Shown here: positions 22,324 to 34,757 of the stretch, in pieces | Layout: each line of letters opens with the position of its first letter | How positions within the stretch are numbered: position 1 is the stretch's first letter | DNA from: Cercis canadensis | Taxonomy: Eukaryota > Streptophyta > Magnoliopsida > Fabales > Fabaceae | Direction of reading: 5' to 3' | Assembly (NCBI GenBank): GCA_003255065.1 | Contig: QAOA01001436.1 | Span: 706,711 to 770,710 of the forward strand | Length of the DNA: 64,000 nucleotides | Made by a program: the position numbers and the translations under genes | Notes under the pieces: generated by a model | Told to the model about the DNA's origin: nothing | Databases searched by the model: none | Seen by the model: the letters and a program-made list of their open reading frames with translations, nothing else

Positions 22324-24584
22324 GTGTGCCTTCACAATTTGTTTCCAGTTCCCTAGTTCCATTATTTCTATCAACTCTCCAATTTTATGTTAGCCAGTTA
22401 ATACCAATACTTAGATCTAAAATCTTCAGATCATATTCTTTTGCTAGTTTCAAATGTCGCGCTTGGCCGAAGAAAGATCATAAAAAAATTATCTCTAGGA
22501 TACGTTAAATGTTCGTTAAACAAGGGGAAGGAAATCACTTTAATTGATCAAAATTCAGCTAGTGAGGTGACTTAGCTGTTAGTATTTCCCCCAAAGAAAC
22601 GAAAAAAAAGAAGTTGAATCACTATTTATTTTGCTTTGCTTCACTAAATTTTTGAGCGTATTGATCCAGAGATAGAAATCTTATTGTAGATTGGAGGATT
22701 TTGGAAAACACTGAATTTGAATGAGGCTAATATGTTGATTCGTGGTGTTATTTCCAGGAACAAAGTTTTGATATAGAGACATGTTGAAATGAGAAGGCTC
22801 GGATTTAGAGGATTTGAATTTGTCGATCATTATGTTTGGAGGTGATTGATAAGAGGTTTCAAGAGAGTTACAATTCATTACAATTGTAAATGCATTGAGT
22901 CCCCGTATATCCTTAGTGGTTTGTTCTCCAGGTTCTGAACTCTGACATCAAGAAAAATATGGAGTCAGCTTTCATTCCATTTTTACTCCTGGAATTGATA
23001 GTTGTGTACCTCACTTCTATTACTGGTACAGAATTTTTCCAACATTATGTGTTTTGTTTTTCCTGAAATGAATTCGAAAAACCTGGCTCTTGTTGGTTTT
23101 GACCATTTGGCCTCTTTATTAAGTTACTCTTATGAAATCTTATGGATTTATCTTTGTTGGTAATAGGAACTATTATTATGTGAAGTAATCCTGAGTTGAT
23201 ATATATGTTCGCTTGGTAACTGCTTTTGAAGGGATTTCATCATAAAGGCCGAACTCCTGCCTGCGAAAGAAATTATGCTTCCTGTGTAATTTGTAAGAAA
23301 TGCCAATATTAGCTAAAATCATGATTGATATCAGTGATTTAGTAACTGCTTTTGCAACATACTAACAGAAATAGAAATAGTGAAGACAGTATGTTAATAG
23401 GAGCATGTTCAAAAAGGGGTTATACACTTATACATAACCCATGGAACCGCTGAACCCAAACTTCATAAACTTTAAGAAGTGCAAGCAGTAAGATATATCA
23501 AGGTTATGTTTGAGAACAAAATGTGGAATTAATGAAACTGGAACAATAGGAAGAAATTTTCTCTTCTATCGTTTGGAAACAGCATGAACAGGTGGATGGA
23601 GGAACTCTTGGCTGCGAGGGTGGTTACAAAGTACATGTATATTATCAGCATTATTATTTTGTATGGTTAATCATTATCTGCTAATGCCGAGGTTCGTACA
23701 AACTGTTAATTTGTTTAGAGTGAGTATCACGTCAACATTTAGTAGTTGCCACACCACGCCAGCTACCTTTGTAGACCAAACTCAAAAATAGGCGAGAAAG
23801 AGGTGAAGTTGTTATGACGCATATAATACTTAAAACTCAGAATTGTAGAGCTTCCAACTCTGCACGTATTCTCATTTATTAGTTGCCAAGTAATTTTTTT
23901 AAAATTTTTTTTGGTTTCCAGGGTAAAGGGGGAATTAGAGGAGCAACGAGGATTTTTTGATTCTTTACAAATCTCGTATATGTTGGATATATAACTAATT
24001 ACTTACTGATAAAAAGCTAATGACACCAACTACTAACCCTGAGTTCCACCAAACCCAACACCACCGCCCCGCCCCCCATCTCTCTCTCTATTTTGGCATA
24101 ACGGAGTCTATAGTCTAAGCTTCCCAAATGCAGCAATGTCTCTGATTTCCAAAAACCTCAGATGAGTTATGGGTAATTTACCCATGCACCAATAGTATAG
24201 CAACCTCATTAGAGTATCGATGAACCTCATCAATTGACATAAATCCTATTTTCAGTGATGAGATGAACAAAATTTTCCAAGTAAAATGCCGAAAACATTT
24301 TGAACATGTAGACGTAATACATTGTCCTTCAGTGCTAAGCCCATCAAATTCACACTTTTCTGGATAAAAAGAGCACGCTTTAATTCACACACCACGTGAC
24401 TTCTCAGTTTCTTCTGAAGGCATTCTTGAATTTAGCAATATCATAGATTAATAGAGAGGAACCTATCCAACAACGCCACAATTATCTGAGCTAAATAATG
24501 TAATTGATTTACTTTATGCCCAATGCCACTGTCTACCTGATTCGCAAATAGAATGAACCATGGACACGATTGACTCGTCACGAA
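22324..24584. other. Intergenic between the small membrane-protein gene and PSD1
   Basis: About 2.3 kb of AT-rich DNA. The first several hundred bases are probably 3' UTR of the small gene and the last few hundred 3' UTR of PSD1 (minus strand). No recognised coding region, RNA gene or clear transposon ends. Confidence 0.45.
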
Positions 24585-27500
24585 CTAATGCCACCTCCCA
24601 AGAGCCTCACCAACACGGATTCTGTCCCCACGTTTGACACAGAACTTGAACTCTGGTGATGAATTCCCCTCTTCAAGCAGTTTTGAAATGGGAGCTTGGA
24701 AGACAAGCACAACTGTCGATCCCATGTTGAAAGCAGCTAACTAGGGATCAGAAAAGAATAATTACCTCAATGTCATACCAATTTGATAGCTCACAAGTAT
24801 CTAAGTACATACAATATTTCTTTCTTCTCATCTGCTTCTCCACCTTGTTTTTAAAAGAAGAGATACCACCAGATAGATTGGTCATTAGTAACTCTCCTAA
24901 TTCATTATTTACTTATTAATTTATATTTTTTTTTGGCTAGTTTCCTAATTCATTTATGGTCCTCTTCAGTATTAATTGCTAGTATCCTAATTTCTTCTGT
25001 ATTATGATCCTAATTACTAGTATCCTAATTAGTTTGTGCCAAATTTCTGTTACAACATTGAAGCACGCACAAAAGTGCTTAAAGACAATTAAGGCGCACT
25101 GCTAACCTCATCCCCTTTCTTCAGCGCCCTTCCAACACCTTTAGGTTCATAAACCCGTTCTTCAGGAGGCTCTGAATGTAGCAACTTCTTCCTTGACTTG
25201 TTGGTCTTGAGTTCAGGTTCAATGAAAAGCTGCAATTTCAAAGTTTAAATTGAAGTCACTAATTAAAACACCAGTCAATGACAAGATATTAGCAACTGCG
25301 AAAACAAAAGTTGTCCCTGCTGCAGTGTTAAAACTCTGCTGGCTTTTAATTTTCAATTCGATAGTCTTTAAAAGGGAAATTCATTGTTGATTCACATTTT
25401 GAACTGCTATAGATAAGCATAAAAAAGAAATTTTTAAACAATTACTGAACTTGTTCTGAAAGAAAAGTAGGACTTGCATAACTAACATAACTATTCTAGC
25501 CTGTTTCCACAGTTGCTACTCTTTTCAGATATTTCCCAAGTTATGGCAGGTTGCACGTGTTTAAACATAAGATTGTTTCTTCTACTAGGATGTAGGAATG
25601 GTTTTAATGCGTTCACAAGGAAACATCAAAATAAACCTCAATTGACCCAATATTTGTGGCACCAATTGCAGCAAGTGCCATAAATCCTTCTTGCCATTGA
25701 CCTTCAAGAACAACCTGGTCATATTAGGAGAGAATCAGTAGATCATTGATCATAACTTGCATAAGGAAAGCAATTAATCATGGTTGCATGACTCATGAAC
25801 TGAAATCAATCAAGAGTTGGAAGAATGAATAACATCCAGGGTTTAAGCAAGACACAGGCAAAAACATAACCAGGAATTCTTGACAGAGTTGACATGGAGT
25901 ACCAAGTATATCTAGAAAGAAAGTCGCTCCACTTATAACTATCACTTCGCAATGGATTGTTTGATTATTGCTCAAGAAGGATATTCAAATAAAAACATAA
26001 GGGAAATTCAGAGCATCTGTGGCTTACACTTCCACAGCAAGTGGAAGAGCATCTGATCCCTATTTTTCATTAAATAGATTCTCTTATATATAAAGTTATA
26101 TCTGAATGGGAACATGAGGCCTTGAAAGGAAAGTTAATGAAAGAACATGGACCCAAAATGCAGATTTTATCCTTGAAAGCAAATAAAAATTACCCGTTCA
26201 TTTTCAATATAAAGGTTTCTTATTGTTCTTACAGCACGTTCATTCACAGGATAAAGACGCCCTGCAACAAAAGCATTAAACCACACAGATAATAAGAATA
26301 TGAAATGATACTAATTAGAAATTAATAAAAATGATTCATTAATACTTTTGTAGAATGAAAACCAACATATGCAAAATTTGCAGATCTAAGGTTCCGCTTC
26401 ATTTTTATTTATTTTTAATCTCTTACCAATTCAAATGTTTAGTCATAATAAGATATATAATGAAGAGAACAGTCTTAATTTGCAAAGCTTAAGCAAACAC
26501 CTACCCTATCCACAGTGCAAAAACTGCAAGTGCAATTATCAGCAATCAAACAAAAATATTGCCCTTTACAAACACGCTTAGCCTCTCCTGAGTTTGCTTT
26601 CAGGAGCTGTTATAATTAACAAATAGAGAAGGCTCCGGCCCCTCCACTGATCTAGTTGTTTATCTAATCTTTCATTCATGAACCCAACCCCAGCTAAAAA
26701 GAAAGCAAAGAAAAAAGGAAAATAAAGAGAAAACTATTTGAAATGAGGGAGCCACAGAAAGCAGTATGATGAAACTGTTCATTGTTTCCTTACAGGGAAC
26801 ATTCCTGGTAAACACTGATGGAAATAACTTGGCAGTCAACACTAAACAGAAGAGTTTATGCCCAAGGGATAAGGGATTAATCTCTTGTCAACACATGGAC
26901 AGACAAAATAGGCAATATGATGTATGAACTATTTTGGATGGGAATTCCCCCCCCCCCCCAAAAAAAAACACACATTTTTTTGAAAAGTTACTATATGCGG
27001 AAGCCATTCACAATTTGTTTGAATGTTAAGGTCGCATGAACAGGATGGTTTACCAGAAAAATGCCTGCGAGAAAGAATATTCCAGTTAGCTGGTGAATGT
27101 ATGCGATGGTAGTCTCCAGGCTTTAAGTAAACAACACAGTAAAAAAGACCTCTCTTTGGGCTGCAATGGAAAATTTCGAAGATGTACAGATTGTCATACA
27201 TTACATTCAGTTTCTAAGGAAATAAAATATGTAGAAGCAGATACATTGGTATTGACAAAAGACAAAGCATAAGATATCTCATGAAACAATTTATTGCAGG
27301 AACCATCACCTTTTCTTATCATATGAATCAAAAACAAGAAGAAGAATATCAGTTCAGTCCACTTACTCTAGTAAAAAAGTCTTGATTTCTGCTAGCATGC
27401 CAACCTAAGTTTCTGTTAGTTTGAAGCAATATTATGGAGGAATTTGAGACCATTAAGGACCAACTTGAAATACAGCTATAACTCATCTGAGAGTTACAGA

Positions 27501-30284
27501 TATGGATTCTCAAATGCATCTTGATAAAAAATAAAAATAGATGCATGGTAAAATCATGAGTTAGTTTGAGTAGATTATATATTAATCAGAGATTTTCTTC
27601 AATAAAAAAGTCTTGTAAATTACCATGATGACGTAGGGTCCCAAACTTTTGGAGAAGCTAATGAAACACTCCACCATGATCTCTTGCTCTTCTCCCCAAT
27701 AGCTGTTGTTGATTCACTACACTCCTCAGGCATATTATCATCAGTTATTGCTGGAAGGAAAGGGCTTGCACCAAGAAGAGAAGAAACAGAATATGAAAAC
27801 CCTTTAACTTGCTCAATCATTGCCCCTGCTCCTGTCAACTCTCCAAATCTTAAAACTGTACCATCCACAGGACTAATCTGCAGAAAACAAATATGGTCAA
27901 ACAGGTTGTGTAGCAGTTAAAAAATGCTTAAAAATGAAACTGATGGATCATTTCCGAATCCCAAGAAGATGTTACCAGTTACCAGACATTGTGGATCAGG
28001 GTCAATAGGCCTGGAACCTTCTTTCAAAGTGCGAACAAAGAAATCTCGCATAGAGGCATATTCGTCTAGAGGGAAAGCAGCTTCTTCCAAATCTGAGATG
28101 CCAATTAGATCATATTTACACAAATCCTACATTAGTTTATCATGAATAAATTCTGCCATTTTAAAGACATAATTGATATTGCAGCATATTATAATTTAAT
28201 GAAGAAAGGATTGAAATAAAAAGATGGAAAGGCAAAAAATCATACTTGAATGGAATGCACGTGCCCAAGCTCTATACAGATACGGTCTTAACCACACAGG
28301 AATTTCCTGAAAACTTGTCCTTGATAGGTAAAGTCATATCAAAGGAATATGATAACATGCAGAATATTAAAGACTATACACAACATGCATACACAAAACA
28401 CTTTATGTACATCAGTTAAGCCCAATTGTTTATTTCTTTACCAAACTCCTTTTACTTATCATGCCTCAGAACATTTTTTCTCCACATCTTCACTACCAGT
28501 AGCAACAAGAATGGAGAAAAATGTAAAGACTGCAAGAAGCAAATTCAGGGCTCAAGAAGACTTCTTACCACACTTGTCAAGTATCCCCAACATCTGGAAA
28601 TTGAACGCAGTGGCAGCAATCTTACAAATGTAGCCTAGTGTTGACAAGGTCATAGCACAATTGTCAAATTCAGACTTAAAACTGAATATGTATAACAAGT
28701 TAATAAATAATTAAAAACACACAAACAAACAAGGACACCTAACTGCTCTTTTTTTTTTTNNTTTTTTTTGAATGGGGGGGTGGGGGGTTGCGGAGGAGAG
28801 GGGGAGGGGGAGGGAGATGATACCTTTACATCAGGTTGGAACTCCAGCTCCATTCCTTTCTCCCGCATCTCTTCAGTCTGCACAAGGGAAGATATATTCA
28901 TTTTAGAGATGAATAAGTATACTATAAATACTATAATACTGAAATTCTGATTAAGAAGACAACACATATGATAAAATTCCAGTATCATGGCTGAAAACAA
29001 AGTTTAACATCTGGCACTAACATAAGATGTCATGCAGGAGCACTAAGTTGTGATCTCCATCAACAACAAAGATGTGATTGCTTATTTGACTTTTTTTTTG
29101 GGCCTTGATTGCTTATCTGACTTGAATGAATGTTGCAGAACTTTCTCTTTTTATTTTTGCCCCTACTTTACTACTTTCCAATTAACAATACATATATTAA
29201 AGAAAGGAAGACCGTGATATGACTGGGCCAGTAACCTATCACTTAAATTGACAAAGATGATCACATTGGAATCTACAACTTGATAAATTAGAGCATAATA
29301 CTCAAGAAGCAAGAGAAGTGCAGCTTGGTTCAGCGGGGAAAGGTAATGAATTATGCATTATGAGTTATGGAAATGCACCTTCTTGTCGTCATATAGTCGA
29401 CGGGCATGGAGTGCACCAAGCATAAGTATGGTAGCCAATGTTGCACCAGGTACAAGAAAATAATCACCTGCATACTCTCATAGAAATGAGCTCCAAGCAT
29501 CTCAAAGAGGGCATTATATTATCAATAATATATAGGGATTGACAATTAAAACATATTTGAACCAACTTCAGTACTTCAAGGATTTACTACTGATTTGGAT
29601 TTCCTGACATGTGAAGATCAATCATGAGACAATTCCAAAAAATCATGCGTATGGCTTACCATATTTCAGCATTCAGCTTCTATCTTACTCGCCGCACACT
29701 ATCACCATCAATTTTCATAGCTTTGAGCTATTTGATAGAATGGAAATTTGATCAATTATATTTTCTGGCAGTTTTCCTCATATGTGGACCTAAAAGCCCT
29801 CCTGCTGGGTTCGCCCAGTACATCGATTTCAGAAATTAATTGGGCAAAGGCAAAGTATATTAACACCTAGACTCTCCCGCTCTACACCAAAAACCACAGC
29901 CTGTGAGGCACACTGTGCACGTTCAAAGTAGGGGTACGAGTGTTTTTTGAAACGCGAATAGGGATAGTTATTGAGCTAGCGTGCTAACATAAGCTAGAGC
30001 TTTTAAGTGTTCTTTCTCTACTTTGTTGTTGAAAAGAAAATAAAAACCAACTAAAAAAATAAACAACAGAAACAGCAGTTTTAAAACTCCAAATATGGTA
30101 GATAATGTAATTGGAGAAACGAATGACCTTGAGAACTGCCACTTCCGCCATTGACAGAAGCGCGAGTTTGAGCTGTTTGAAACTTTTTCACAAACGAAGT
30201 AAAGGAACGAGTCTGGTTAAGTAGGTGACTCAGGCGTGCATGGTGAGAGAACGCAGGGAATCTGTGCGAAAGCCTATATTTCAT
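24585..30284 (-). CDS. PSD1: Phosphatidylserine decarboxylase proenzyme 1, mitochondrial
   Basis: Converts phosphatidylserine to phosphatidylethanolamine at the mitochondrial inner membrane. Twelve exons in gene order: 30284-30128, 29467-29379, 28877-28824, 28634-28569, 28306-28246, 28092-27983, 27877-27624, 27160-27054, 26261-26194, 25714-25637, 25229-25107 and 24740-24585, giving 440 residues with all phases closing. The N-terminus ([18 protein letters not shown]) is a basic mitochondrial presequence; a membrane segment follows ([19 protein letters not shown]). Family motifs are [14 protein letters not shown], the histidine motif GDYHRIHSP, and the self-cleavage site FNMGST, where Ser397 becomes the pyruvoyl group (MGST instead of the common LGST, as I recall for the Arabidopsis enzyme). 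Introns make up over three quarters of the gene. Confidence 0.95.
28765..28815 (+). other. G-rich tract inside a PSD1 intron (potential G-quadruplex)
   Basis: Several runs of three to seven Gs separated by one to seven bases, next to a poly-T tract with two undetermined bases (28760-28761). It lies directly downstream of a PSD1 exon, so the transcript carries the C-rich complement. Base count across the tract may be unreliable. Confidence 0.5.
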
Positions 30285-30510
30285 TTTTGCTGTTTTCCAC
30301 TCTGCAGAGGCGCAGAGTGAGTACGACTGAGTAAATGTTTAAGAGTGATGGCGGTGCGTTCCGATGGCGTGTTTTGATTTAACGATGGAAGAAGCAAACA
30401 AGTAGCCAAAAGAATGCTTTACCGCTTAAACGACACCCAAATTAAGAAACCCAAACGACATAGATGAAAGCACAGTATGCACCGGACCTTTGACCTGGAT
30501 ATTACATATA
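30285..30510 (-). promoter_or_regulatory. Upstream region of PSD1
   Basis: The 226 bases between the PSD1 start codon and the neighbouring transposon-like element should include the 5' UTR and core promoter of PSD1. No clear TATA box was identified. Confidence 0.35.
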
Positions 30511-31587
30511 GGTGGTGTTTGGTATCAGTTATATACTTGCCTGGAAATCCTTACTTTTCCTAGGAATAAGATTCCCAAGAATGAGATTACTAAGAAATGT
30601 GATATTCCTATGTTTGGTTATCACTTAATTTTGCTGGGAATAATATCCTCCCCTCTCTCTCTCTCTCTCTCTCTCCCTCTCCTTCTCTTTCTTTGCCATT
30701 GCCCTTGCCCCGCACCGTAGTTGGCACAGATTTAAAACTACAAGACTTGAACAAAGTCAAATAATATACAGATTTACAACAAGCTTTCTCTCTAGGCATG
30801 AATCCATTAAAATCTATGGCAGATAAGTAACTGAAACTAACTTACCCAAAGCTTGCTTGGTTTGAAACGAAGAAGGTTGTTGTGTGGTTACTGATATGTA
30901 GATATCGGAGGAATCAGAATCAGTTGAACAGCACTCATGCTCGAAAAACGAAGAAGCAATTGACACTATCCCTTGCACTCTATGTGTGATTCTCGTAGCA
31001 CCCATTAGACACAAGAGCACCCCACATAACTGCACAGCTGAACAGCCCCCCTTTTTCTGGTCTCTCTTCGCCCCCCCCCCCCCCCCGCGGAATTGACCCA
31101 CAACACAACGCCCATGCATGACCACGACGATTGAAACAATGCGAAAAATCCAGACTCGAAAAGGAGAAGGGCCGGCGGTGGGCATTTGGGAAAGTCAGGC
31201 CGATCGGGTGTCTTCATTCAAGCGACAATACAGAAGAAGAACGAAACGAAGTGAGAGGTCGGAGGGCAGGGAAAAAAGTCAAGTCGATCAAGCTCGACGA
31301 CCGGGAGAAGCAAAACGAAATTCAGATTTGGCCGAAAAAGAAGCAATGCGGGAAGGGCAATGATGTGGAGGAATGGCGCTGGGCGCTGCGACCTCTATTC
31401 CTAGAAAAGTTAGATTCCCACCTGAAGAGGTGGGTAAGTTTTAGTCACATTTTGTATACAAATTTCATTCTCGGGTATCCTTTATTCCCGGGAATAATTT
31501 TTCATTTCTTACACCAAACATGGGAAACTTTTATTTTCACCTCACTTTCCCAAGAATCTTAAAACTTTCCTGGTACCAAACACCACC
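30511..31587. mobile_element. Terminal-inverted-repeat DNA element, 1077 bp, PIF/Harbinger-like
   Basis: Ends are perfect 14-base inverted repeats (GGTGGTGTTTGGTA) extending imperfectly into CAG. The element is bordered on both sides by ATA, a 3-base target-site duplication. Three-base duplications and 'GTGTTTGGTA' termini fit PIF/Harbinger-type MITEs, although TTA/TAA is the usual target. Inside are a CT microsatellite (about 30652-30683), a C run (about 31071-31086), and a less AT-rich core (about 30840-31400) with open frames on both strands that resemble no transposase. The core may be captured host sequence. Its right half is repeated beyond the gap. Confidence 0.65.
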
Positions 31588-31900
31588 ATAAGAAAAAAAA
31601 TTATGTATTTATTATATATTTTAATTTAATTATTTAAATATTATATTTAAAAAAATTAAAATTAAAAAAACAAATCAGATAGGTGAGGACCCCGAATGTC
31701 AATAGCTTGGTGTGTCTAGTGTCAACGTGTCATGTAGCCGACACATTCTAAGACAAATGCACTGGGAACAAGCAACGCATTGAAAACATGTCACATCACA
31801 TTAGGAATATGCCATGCCTAAAAAGTTTAGGAAAAGTGAAAATAGTAGACACGCCAATAGTTATGTGGCATGTTTACATTAAATGTGACAAGTAGATTTC
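31087..31900 (+). repeat. 814-base block, copy 1 (left of the gap)
   Basis: Begins right after the C run and ends at the first N. By eye it is identical along its whole length to 32774-33587, and the translated frames of the two copies are also identical. It contains the right half of the 1077-bp element plus about 310 bases of flank. Most simply an unmerged assembly overlap. Confidence 0.85.
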
Positions 31901-32773
31901 NNNNNNNNNNNNNNNNNNNNNNNNNNNNNNNNNNNNNNNNNNNNNNNNNNNNNNNNNNNNNNNNNNNNNNNNNNNNNNNNNNNNNNNNNNNNNNNNNNNN
32001 NNNNNNNNNNNNNNNNNNNNNNNNNNNNNNNNNNNNNNNNNNNNNNNNNNNNNNNNNNNNNNNNNNNNNNNNNNNNNNNNNNNNNNNNNNNNNNNNNNNN
32101 NNNNNNNNNNNNNNNNNNNNNNNNNNNNNNNNNNNNNNNNNNNNNNNNNNNNNNNNNNNNNNNNNNNNNNNNNNNNNNNNNNNNNNNNNNNNNNNNNNNN
32201 NNNNNNNNNNNNNNNNNNNNNNNNNNNNNNNNNNNNNNNNNNNNNNNNNNNNNNNNNNNNNNNNNNNNNNNNNNNNNNNNNNNNNNNNNNNNNNNNNNNN
32301 NNNNNNNNNNNNNNNNNNNNNNNNNNNNNNNNNNNNNNNNNNNNNNNNNNNNNNNNNNNNNNNNNNNNNNNNNNNNNNNNNNNNNNNNNNNNNNNNNNNN
32401 NNNNNNNNNNNNNNNNNNNNNNNNNNNNNNNNNNNNNNNNNNNNNNNNNNNNNNNNNNNNNNNNNNNNNNNNNNNNNNNNNNNNNNNNNNNNNNNNNNNN
32501 NNNNNNNNNNNNNNNNNNNNNNNNNNNNNNNNNNNNNNNNNNNNNNNNNNNNNNNNNNNNNNNNNNNNNNNNNNNNNNNNNNNNNNNNNNNNNNNNNNNN
32601 NNNNNNNNNNNNNNNNNNNNNNNNNNNNNNNNNNNNNNNNNNNNNNNNNNNNNNNNNNNNNNNNNNNNNNNNNNNNNNNNNNNNNNNNNNNNNNNNNNNN
32701 NNNNNNNNNNNNNNNNNNNNNNNNNNNNNNNNNNNNNNNNNNNNNNNNNNNNNNNNNNNNNNNNNNNNNNNNN
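31901..32773. other. Assembly gap, 873 Ns
   Basis: All bases are undetermined. Long open frames reported across it are artefacts of the Ns. It lies between two apparently identical 814-base blocks, so the true gap size may be zero or negative. Confidence 0.98.
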
Positions 32774-33587
32774 GCGGAATTGACCCACAACACAACGCCC
32801 ATGCATGACCACGACGATTGAAACAATGCGAAAAATCCAGACTCGAAAAGGAGAAGGGCCGGCGGTGGGCATTTGGGAAAGTCAGGCCGATCGGGTGTCT
32901 TCATTCAAGCGACAATACAGAAGAAGAACGAAACGAAGTGAGAGGTCGGAGGGCAGGGAAAAAAGTCAAGTCGATCAAGCTCGACGACCGGGAGAAGCAA
33001 AACGAAATTCAGATTTGGCCGAAAAAGAAGCAATGCGGGAAGGGCAATGATGTGGAGGAATGGCGCTGGGCGCTGCGACCTCTATTCCTAGAAAAGTTAG
33101 ATTCCCACCTGAAGAGGTGGGTAAGTTTTAGTCACATTTTGTATACAAATTTCATTCTCGGGTATCCTTTATTCCCGGGAATAATTTTTCATTTCTTACA
33201 CCAAACATGGGAAACTTTTATTTTCACCTCACTTTCCCAAGAATCTTAAAACTTTCCTGGTACCAAACACCACCATAAGAAAAAAAATTATGTATTTATT
33301 ATATATTTTAATTTAATTATTTAAATATTATATTTAAAAAAATTAAAATTAAAAAAACAAATCAGATAGGTGAGGACCCCGAATGTCAATAGCTTGGTGT
33401 GTCTAGTGTCAACGTGTCATGTAGCCGACACATTCTAAGACAAATGCACTGGGAACAAGCAACGCATTGAAAACATGTCACATCACATTAGGAATATGCC
33501 ATGCCTAAAAAGTTTAGGAAAAGTGAAAATAGTAGACACGCCAATAGTTATGTGGCATGTTTACATTAAATGTGACAAGTAGATTTC
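32774..33587 (+). repeat. 814-base block, copy 2 (right of the gap)
   Basis: Second copy of 31087-31900, offset by exactly 1687 bases. It starts at the first base after the gap, and sequence unique to the right continues from 33588. It holds a second right end of the 1077-bp element (ending 33274) with no matching left end. Confidence 0.85.
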
Positions 33588-34400
33588 AGGCACTTAGACA
33601 ACTGTGATTGATTTGAAACTTTGTAGAGAGGTAAAGAGGAGTCTAGAGAAGCTGCACGTCAAATTTGAGTTCAAACGGAGTATTGTATAATTTTTTTTAT
33701 TTTTGTAAAGTTTTGGGTATTTTCATCTATTTACTTTACTACGTTTGTCCAATGCAGATGTTCGGCACATGACTGCGTAGCTCGTGATTTTAGATAAATT
33801 TACATATATTTTAATAGGCGTTTTGATACCCGAAATTTCAAAAATAGACCTTATGTTACATAGAAAAAATAATGTATTGTCCTACCGGGAGGAAATTTGC
33901 ATATTAGTTTTTTTACAGGGGAGGGTGCCAAGTGACCCGGGTTGGGACTTGGTGCCAACATAGGGGTAAGATTTGTGTTGTTATTTACTTTGTCAATGTA
34001 TTGTATTGTATTCATATCTATCAATAAAATAAGTAGCCCATCTTCTTATACATTTGCCCCCTTATGTTTTGCTCACTAGTGTGTGATGCTTACTTTGGTG
34101 TGTGCGTGCCTATTGTGTTGGCTTGCTTGTTGTGTGTAATACATGAGATGCAATAATGTGCATGCTATCGTTGTCGTGCTTGTGGGAGATGCTATTGTCA
34201 AGCCTTAGGTATATTATCGATTGCTTAGTCATTTAACATGTGTAGGTTGGATCGAATGTGATAGACTGACTTGCTTTTTTAAAAGAGTTACGCAAGTGCT
34301 GCGCGGTTTGGCAATAATGAACTTATCGACTTGTGACAACTAAACATGCCATGAAGTCATTAGTGCCTTCGNTAATTACGCTTCCTATAATTAAGCTATA
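33588..34400. repeat. Unclassified repeat-like sequence, possibly an old LTR-type remnant
   Basis: Non-coding sequence unlike the surrounding spacers. It carries an AATAAA-type signal within 'tcaataaaataagtag' near 34020 and a region rich in GTGTG/TGCTTG words. At its right side is a short direct repeat, 'ccatatttacat(c/t)ct(g/a)taaca', at about 34403-34461. No protein domains are visible. Assignment to an LTR retrotransposon fossil is a guess; it would be old and broken. Confidence 0.2.
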
Positions 34401-34757
34401 TTACCATATTTACATCCTGTAACAGCTATCTAGAATCTTTCCATATTTACATTCTATAACAAAATGTAATATTCACATCAAAGTGACTGTATACACCGGT
34501 TTCAAAATAGATATTTTTCTTTTATGTGATTAAATAGATAATTAAATGTAATCCAAAAATACAGAAAAAGGATAGGGAGAAGAAGAAAGGCCAGCGCTGA
34601 TTTGGACATCGCGTAGAAATATAACGATTAGCCAATTAAAATTAACAGGCGCCAATCATGGGTGTACTTATCTAATTATATAATTTATCCCAAGAAACGA
34701 AAAGCACCCTACTGTCTATGGAGTGAGATTGTAGTGAAAGAGGTACTCTTAGAATCC

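Noticed and set aside
31118-31562. Basic reading frames inside the inverted-repeat element, repeated at 32805-33249
   Set aside because: No family resemblance, overlapping frames on both strands, and the second copy belongs to the probable assembly duplication.
31827-32904. Long reading frames of 312-341 codons on both strands
   Set aside because: They consist almost entirely of undetermined bases in the assembly gap.
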